Assembly (NCBI GenBank): GCA_019009955.1
Contig: CM032230.1
Span: forward strand, 29,091,001-29,155,000
DNA length: 64,000 bases
Source of the DNA: Riptortus pedestris
Taxonomy: Eukaryota > Arthropoda > Insecta > Hemiptera > Alydidae
Reading direction: 5' to 3'
Shown here: positions 58,018 through 64,000 of the stretch, piece after piece
How the letters are laid out: every line of letters starts with the position of its first letter
Position numbering within the stretch: position 1 is the stretch's first letter
Position numbers and translations under genes: made by a program
The notes under the pieces: generated by a model
Seen by the model: only the letters and a program-made list of their open reading frames with translations
What the model was told of the DNA's origin: nothing
The model's database searches: none

Positions 58018-58563
58018 AAAAGTCCATCACGCAGGGGCTGCGTAAACTAAGCAGATTTCCCACGTGAAGTTTTACAATAGAGAAATCTGCCTAATAACAA
58101 CTGTAGTAGTAAGAAACCTCTAAACCTAAAACATTATTTAGGGCGTAATAACCCAGTAGTTTCTAGCCCCGAAACACAGTTAACCTAACCTCTATTCACG
58201 AGGGACGGATAGTTATGGAAATGGCCACCCGAGCTCTCGGCGGAAAGTCCGAACATAGCCTACAGGCTACCACAAGCAGAATATAAATGCAAATATCTCG
58301 GTTAATATTCAAGATACAGAATAAATGTATATAACATTATTTATAGTAAATTTAATTTGCAATAAGATTAGTTCTTTACAATTTTACGATCCGATGCATA
58401 ATAACGGAGATATTTCGAATTTTTGAAAATCCCCCCTCTAAACCCCCTCCCACTGGTCCGATTTCAGCCGTTAACGAACTTGATCTTCCTTTTTACATGA
58501 AACGATTAAATACCGAGTTTGGTGACGATTAAACAAAAATTGCGACCGCTAGAGTGTTAACAG

Positions 58564-58622
<59 letters not shown>

Positions 58623-58763
58623 TATATATATATATAGTTTTGAACGGACCTCATTTTCGTCATCTTCTGGGTAGGATCGATGGACATTTGAAGATATTTT
58701 TCGAAAATCGCGTCATGAGTACGACCTCAATAGCTGATTTCCCTTAAGGAAAATCTGCTAAAA
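58018..58763 (-). mobile_element. HINE-like copy, full length
   Basis: AAAAGTCCATCACGCAGGGG, hairpin CGCAGGGGCTGCG, AGCAGATTTCCCACGTG, 'ctctcggcggaaagtccg', C-runs, 'gcgaccgctagagtgttaacagac', (TA)n 58568-58636, 'aacggacctcattttcgtc', and CCCTTAAGGAAAATCTGCTAAAA end. Confidence 0.9.
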
Positions 58764-59077
58764 CTCAACAATTATAAGACGGGGCGAGCTACATAACGAA
58801 AAAAAAACCAGACCAAGTCAGAAGTTTACTAGGGCTTCAGATAAAAAAAAAAAAAAAAAATAACGAAAAGGAATGGCCCCTGATGAGGTGGTATACCGGC
58901 CATCAAGGGATTTTTCAATATTAAATTATACATTTGCACCGTTTTCTAAATACTCAATCCCTGATCTTACTCCTAAACAAACTCAATAAACGGATGATGA
59001 AAAATTGAAACCTTTAAATATCAAGTTCTGTAAAAACAAAATAATAATTTTAAGAATATAATTTGGAAATCGGTTTC
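58764..59077. other. Unassigned sequence
   Basis: AT-rich with an A18 run near 58843; nothing recognised. Confidence 0.4.
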
Positions 59078-59481
59078 TTTTAGCTGATTTCCCTTAAGGG
59101 AAATCAGGTATTGAGGTCGTACTCATGACGCGATTTTCGAAATTTTCTTCAAATGTCCAGTAAGAGAGGGGATTTTCGAAAATTCGAAATATCTCCGTTA
59201 CCAATCGTCAGATCAAAAAATTATATAGAACCAATCTTATTGCAAATTAAATTTACTATTAATATTGTTCTATACATTTATTCTCTATCTTGAATATTAA
59301 TCGAGATATTTATATTTTTATTAAGTGTAACGGACGAACTATGGCCGCTTCTTTTCGTTCCTGCCGAAAGCTCGTTCGGGCGTTTCCGTAACTGTTCGGG
59401 ACTCGATGGAGATTTCTCTATTATATAACTTTACGTGGGAAATCTGCTTAGTTAACGCAGCTCCTGCGTTTCGGGCTTTTT
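59078..59481 (+). mobile_element. HINE-like copy with the TA region deleted
   Basis: TTTTAGCTGATTTCCCTTAAGGG start; at 59158 it jumps from 'caaatgtccag' to 'agaggggattttcgaaaattcg'. It then continues through 'tgccgaaagctcgttcgg', GGGAAATCTGCTTAG, a diverged hairpin and GGGCTTTTT. Confidence 0.85.
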
Positions 59482-60076
59482 AATTATTGAATTAGTACTA
59501 GAACCGTTGCCAGAGTTTGGATTTGTTAAATTTAAAAATGTGGCCATTGTCTTTGAGAGTAGGCTGCCACTTTGCTCCACAAAAATAAGTAGAGGTTAAC
59601 TATTGCATTTTTATCAAGATATGACCTAATTGTAGCTGGTTGAAGTGAGAGATACATGTCTGCAAGGATCTTTCACTCTATAGAAAAACATTCTGCTTCC
59701 CCGGTTCATAGAAATTAGAGGATTGAGATACATAGAGGTATGGAATCCCCTGCATAGAGATACCCCAGTGCAATCTGTTTACCACATATCCTCTGACATG
59801 CATGCAAGAACATCTAGAAGGGAAATTTAGGATTTAGAATTTCACTGTGCTTAGAGTGGAAACAAATCATCTAGCATCAGCTGTTGAGAAGCAGAGCGGT
59901 AAATCAGTCAATGGGTGTCATTTTCCAGCTCCAACGACGAGCTACCTTCACTTGCTTGCGAGAAGAATTAAGAAGTGAAATTCAGCATTAAATCGTTCCA
60001 ACATTCGCTAACAGCTGGAGTAAGTATCCCAAATCTTAAAACTGAATCTCAGCAAAGCCGTTTCAGGAAAGTTAAT
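59482..60076. other. Unassigned sequence
   Basis: Moderately GC-rich and repeat-free, without an open frame of interest. Confidence 0.4.
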
Positions 60077-60080
60077 TTAA

Positions 60081-61132
60081 CCCCTTCAGACCCAACTCAA
60101 ATATTTTGACTAAAAACATTTTTTTCATGTTCTATATGTTTACAAAAACATGGGAAAAATAGTGAAAAAAATCTTAATTTCCTAATTGTAATTTTATTGA
60201 CAATTTTAAATTGTGCCCAATATATTGGACATCGGGTCTCAACAGGCATATGTTTTACAAATTATTCTACTGATAGGGATTTGGATAAATAAATAAAATA
60301 CACTTTAGTAATATTTTTTTAAGTGATAATAATATAATATAAAACAAAAAAAAATAATATAAAACAAATCCTTATTTTTGTAATGCACAAGTGGCATTTG
60401 CATTTAACACAATAAAATTTAGGTTTTTTTTTGCGTAACCTTTCATTTTGCATCTTTTTTTATCATCAATATCTGGAAAATGTTCAAATCCATCATTCCT
60501 AACATCAGAATTTGGTCTCACTTCAGCTCTTGCTTTCTTTGCAAGGGGTTCTTCACTACTAGATTCTTCAAGACTAGGTTTTCCTCTTTTTTTTCTTTCT
60601 ATTTCTGAGGTAAAACTTTCAGTAATTTGCATTTTAAAATTTAAAAGATCTAAAATATTGTTTATCACATCAAAATAATAATCATAAAAGTCAATAAGTA
60701 AATTCCTCCATAGAATAGAGGTATTAGTGAAATGCAACACTTGAGACCCGATGTCCAATATGTTGGACATCCATATTTATTAGAAAATACAATAACCAGA
60801 GAAAACAATATTTTTTTTCTTAACAAACACGGCTTCAAGAGGCTTCTGGCTACTTAAAAATAATTGTTTCACTTATATACATGCAAAATTAAATCTATGA
60901 GACATTTATTTACTCATGGGTTTAATAGGTGAAACAGCAATATCAAAAATTGGATGTTCAAAGCGCTAGAAATACCACTACAACAGGTATAAACCAGAAA
61001 AAGGCTCACAATTGAAAGGTTAATACCTAAAATCATTATTAAAATCGATTTTTCTGCCAAAGAACATCAATCCATGAAGATATAGCATTGAAAAAGGCAT
61101 GTCCAATATATTGGACAGTGGGTCTGAAGGGG
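60081..61132 (-). mobile_element. piggyBac-type element, internally deleted
   Basis: Both ends are visible: TTAA target duplications at 60077-60080 and 61133-61136, and 13-bp terminal inverted repeats CCCCTTCAGACCC (60081-60093) and GGGTCTGAAGGGG (61120-61132). Exact TTAA duplication with CCC-type ends is the piggyBac hallmark. The 1,052-bp element carries only the transposase C-terminal part. A motif GTCCAATATATTGGAC plus GGGTCT occurs next to the right end and, inverted, on each side of the coding remnant. Confidence 0.93.
60363..60770 (-). pseudogene. piggyBac transposase, C-terminal remnant
   Basis: The minus-strand frame from 60770 reads SILWRNLLIDFYDYYF, LLNFKMQITESFTSEI, KRGKPS, an acidic-basic linker, then RPNSDVRNDGFEHFPD and KKRCKMKG. 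This is the order seen at the C-terminus of piggyBac transposases: last helix of the catalytic region, linker, 'H.P......RC..C'. The frame is then lost in an A8-9 run at about 60424-60432. In the next frame KFYCVKCKCHLC completes the cysteine-rich zinc-binding domain. The catalytic Asp residues lie upstream and are absent, replaced by an inverted-repeat arm that supplies the apparent start codon. No transposase activity is possible. A native start is not present. Confidence 0.85.
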
Positions 61133-61197
61133 TTAATGCGTAAAAAAAATGTTATCAAATAGAAAGTTCCCATATTCTCATTTAAAAAATGTCCTTT

Positions 61198-61585
61198 CAG
61201 AGGGGCTGCGTTAAGTAAGCAGATTTCCCACGTGCGTCACGTATTTGCATTTATCTCAAAAAATAAATACTCAATGAGAACAATATTTGGTATTTAGTAT
61301 TCAAATGAAGGGCTTCATAATATAACAGCTTATTGTTAGTATGACATGAACAGCAGTGGGGGTTTACTTAAGGCCGAAAAATGAGAATATCTCCGTTAAT
61401 AATGAATATATGGAAAACACGTACAAAAAACATTTATAGAACATTAAATTTACAATAAGATTGATTCTATACAATATTTTGATCCGACGCATAATAAGGG
61501 AGATATTAAGATTTTTCGAAACTCCCCTTCCAGCCCCCCCCCCTCCACTGGTCGAATAAAAATTGCGACCGCTAGAGTGTTAACA

Positions 61586-61643
<58 letters not shown>

Positions 61644-61770
61644 GTTTTGAACGGACCACATTTTCGACATCTCCTGGGTTGGACCCATGGACATTTGGGG
61701 AATTTTTTCAAAACTCGCGTCATGAGTACGACCTCAATAACTGATTTCCTTTAAGAGAAATCTGCTAAAA
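61198..61770 (-). mobile_element. HINE-like copy, nearly full length
   Basis: The first bases are lost: it begins AGAGGGGCTGCG, then AAGCAGATTTCCCACGTGCG, 'aacagcagtgggggtttac', C-run, 'gcgaccgctagagtgttaacaggc', (TA)n 61588-61641, 'ttttgaacggaccacattttcg' and TTTAAGAGAAATCTGCTAAAA. Confidence 0.9.
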
Positions 61771-62199
61771 AGTATGACAACCAGGTGAGGCTCATCTCTG
61801 TAGTAGAAGCAAGAGTTTAATGAGGCTAGTAACTAATATTTTAGAGTACAACCAATTCCATTTATTTATTAAAAGCGTTATCTCATTACATAATATGTAT
61901 CCGTACGTCACATGTATATAAGACACCCCATCAAGTTAGTTAAAGAGTAAAAAAAAATATTTATAAGCTTAGAAATTTAACTAAAAAAAATAATATGTAG
62001 ACCTTCCACTGAGATTACACATAACTCAGCTATCAGATTTAAGATAACGGATTTGATATAAATTTTCTATATATTTTTTTTAATATCATTGAATATAAAT
62101 AGATAAAATTTATCGTGGTGAAGCAATGCATGTCAACAAATATCACGATTTCAAAACTTCCTATAAAAAAATTAGAAAGATAGGAACTCTGTTTAATTA
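61771..62199. other. AT-rich unassigned sequence
   Basis: Nothing recognised. Confidence 0.4.
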
Positions 62200-62340
62200 T
62201 ATGGGTAAGGCGTAGGTCTTAATGTTCTTGTTAAGACTAGAATCTTGGATTCGATCCCCGCGTGGGCAACAGGAGTTATAGAATGTTACGATTTAAATAG
62301 AATTCTCATTCCAAGTCCGGCTATAATGGAGTGAAAATAT
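62200..62340 (+). repeat. tRNA-derived SINE, diverged
   Basis: 'gggtaaggcgtaggtcttaatg', B box GGATTCGATCCCCGCGTGGGC, 'aacaggagtta', 'ccaagtccggctataatgg'. Confidence 0.7.
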
Positions 62341-62753
62341 ATTGACAACTTGCCTTCATTAGCAAAAGTGCATTTCATTACATATTAAAAAGAAATCTGA
62401 TGTGAGCTCCACATGACTTCCATGCACTCCTTTTTAATCTCTATTTAATTCAATAAACAACAATATTGTCTATTATATTATTTATTATTAAAACATATTA
62501 TGTGTTATTGCATTTCATTTCATTTGAAAGTGATACTCTACATCTAACTATAAATGTTTTTAAAATAAAGGAATAAGATTTCGTACTAATCTCCTTTATC
62601 TCTCATAAGTACGAACAAACTTCCATTATTTTCTTTCTTCCACTTACAGAATTTGAATAAAATGGGCTTCGCACACCTAGATTCTGCAATAGTCCAAAAT
62701 ATGAAATATCTACTTTCTTATTATTATTATTATTTATTAACGTCTACTTTTGG
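62341..62753. other. Unassigned sequence ending in a SINE tail
   Basis: AT-rich; 62718-62753 is a minus-strand SINE 3' end ('ttattattattattatttattaacgtctac') cut at the HINE-like start. Confidence 0.5.
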
Positions 62754-63210
62754 CAGATTCCCATTCAGGGAAACCAGCTATTGAGATCGAACTCATGACG
62801 CGATTTTCGAAAAATTTCTTCAAATGTCCATCCTACCCAGGAGATGACTAAAATGAAGTCCGTTCAAAATTTGATATATATTTAACTTTAACTGCTGTTC
62901 TGATCGGAATTTTTATTTAATGTTCCCAAAGTCGATATATAAGCGTTTTAAGTAAAGCAAAAGATCTTGTAAAGGCTGAAATCGGATTGTGGGGAAGGGA
63001 CTAATTTTGAAAATTCGAAATATTTTCACTATTATACGATGGATCGAAAAATGGTTTAGAATCAATCTTCTTATTGCAAATTAAATTTTGTCAAATACGT
63101 TTTTCTTGATTATTAACCGAAAAATACGGGGTTTTTTTTTTTCGTTTTCAGCCTTCAGCAAACCCCACTCCAACTCATGTCATATTAACAATAACCTGAT
63201 TAAGAAGCAC
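62754..63210 (+). mobile_element. HINE-like copy, 3' tip missing
   Basis: GCAGATTCCCATTCAGGGAAACC, 'gagatcgaactcatgacgcg', 'gtccgttcaaaatttgatatata', then family blocks to 'cccactccaactcatgtcatattaac'. Confidence 0.8.
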
Positions 63211-63421
63211 TTCATCTTTATTTTTACACAAAACGTTTAAATATCCAGTTTTCTAACGATCAAACAAAAATTACGACCAATACAGCTTTAACAGACATAT
63301 ATATATAACAAATTTTGAATGGACCTCATTTTCATCATCTAGGCAGGACCGATGGACATTTAAGGAAATTTTTCTAAAATCGTGTCATGAGTACAACCTG
63401 CCTTAAGGAAAATGTGCTAAA
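63211..63421 (-). mobile_element. HINE-like 5' part, inverted relative to its neighbour
   Basis: 'ttcatctttatttttacac', 'taacgatcaaacaaaaattacgac', short TA (63298-63306), 'gaatggacctcattttcatcatc', 'tgccttaaggaaaatgtgctaaaa'. Confidence 0.8.
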
Positions 63422-63950
63422 AGGGTGTTCACTTGAAATCTGAATCCTCAATATTTTCGCGATAACAATACCTACTTGTATGAACTAACTTTTAATCGCG
63501 TAAAGATGAAATAAACATTAAATCCTGCAACCATAACCTATCTGCCTACTCCGTAAATTTTCAACAGTATTTACAACTTTAAATATTAAGTAAGTAGTTC
63601 TTCCTTAATATCTATTTGAAGCAATCTCAATTTCCGTTACACTGTCTGTATATTATCTCTGGAGTTTGTGGTTACCATGAGTATCCAACCAAAACTGCAA
63701 AACTAATTTTGCTAGCCTGCAGTTCTGAAAATTGAAATTACAATATTACTTTATTATACCACGTGATATCGGTCATAAATATCTTTCACCTTTGAATGCA
63801 AATGACAAACTTTGTTAAATAATTGTCTTTACAACGTAACCAATCTTCGCTACAATCTTCGTTTATAATCTTTTTAAAATAAAACGTAATCACATTATGA
63901 GTGGTTTGGAAATTTGAGAGATGAAATCGTTTTTTTTTCCTGTGTGGTTT
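63422..63950. other. Unassigned sequence
   Basis: Nothing recognised. Confidence 0.4.
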
Positions 63951-64000
63951 TGAGCATATTTCCGTTAAGGAAAATCAGCTATTGGGGTCGTACTCATCAC
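63951..64000 (+). mobile_element. HINE-like 5' end, cut by the window edge
   Basis: 'gagcatatttccgttaaggaaaatcagctattggggtcgtactcat' matches the first ~50 bp of the element. Confidence 0.75.

Noticed and set aside
60448..60678. Plus-strand 76-codon frame
   Set aside because: Antisense shadow of the piggyBac transposase remnant.

Overview
The window looks like AT-rich intergenic or intronic DNA from an invertebrate animal genome. It has no operon layout, no intact long reading frame, no rRNA and no free-standing tRNA gene. It does have dense (TA)n, (GA)n and (CA)n microsatellites, tRNA-derived SINEs, non-LTR retrotransposon fragments, Helitrons, a piggyBac element and many nested repeats. The very low GC and this repeat mix would suit an arthropod such as a parasitic copepod, but nothing in the window fixes the species and that is a guess.

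The dominant component, roughly a quarter of the window by hand tally, is one interspersed family seen in about 40 full or partial copies on both strands. Read in its likely sense it begins TTTTAGCAGATTTCCC with a TTAA-centred palindrome. It carries a (TA)n tract at a fixed internal position. It ends with an inverted copy of the 5' motif (GGGAAATCTGC), a small hairpin (CGCAGCCCCTGCG) and TGACGGACTTTTT. Subterminal inverted repeats, a single 3' hairpin, an internal microsatellite and T-rich junctions fit a non-autonomous Helentron (HINE / DINE-1-like) element. I call it 'HINE-like' below; strand '+' means the plus strand reads TTTTAGCAG...GGACTTTTT.

A second family is a tRNA-headed SINE with B-box GGTTCGATTCC and a (TAAA)n/(TAA)n tail. 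It occurs about 17 times, once with a clear 11-bp target duplication inside a HINE-like copy. Other elements are: a RTE-like LINE end (74-620); Helitrons with 3' hairpin plus CTAG or CTAA (18.9, 24.2-25.2, 29.9-30.7 and 33.6 kb); a long-TIR MITE (25.4-25.7 kb); a Tc1-like MITE (28.8-29.0 kb); two remnants of an R2-superfamily (restriction-like-endonuclease) LINE (27.9-28.6 and 53.3-54.8 kb), the second without its reverse transcriptase and lodged in the 3' UTR of another LINE; and a piggyBac element with TTAA duplications (60.08-61.13 kb).

Tandem arrays include an 18/25-bp minisatellite (31.65-31.99 kb) and a 65-bp satellite with a 626-bp higher-order repeat (49.9-51.8 kb).

No host gene can be called with confidence. 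A few GC-richer open stretches (7.63-7.79, 12.35-12.58, 42.74-42.98, 45.00-45.25 and 49.40-49.71 kb) could be exons or decayed coding sequence. Some repeat-free, homeodomain-motif-rich stretches (18.5-18.75, 21.77-21.97 and 37.8-38.2 kb) could be cis-regulatory. The window is best read as an accumulation zone of nested transposable elements, with (TA)n tracts acting as repeated insertion sites.
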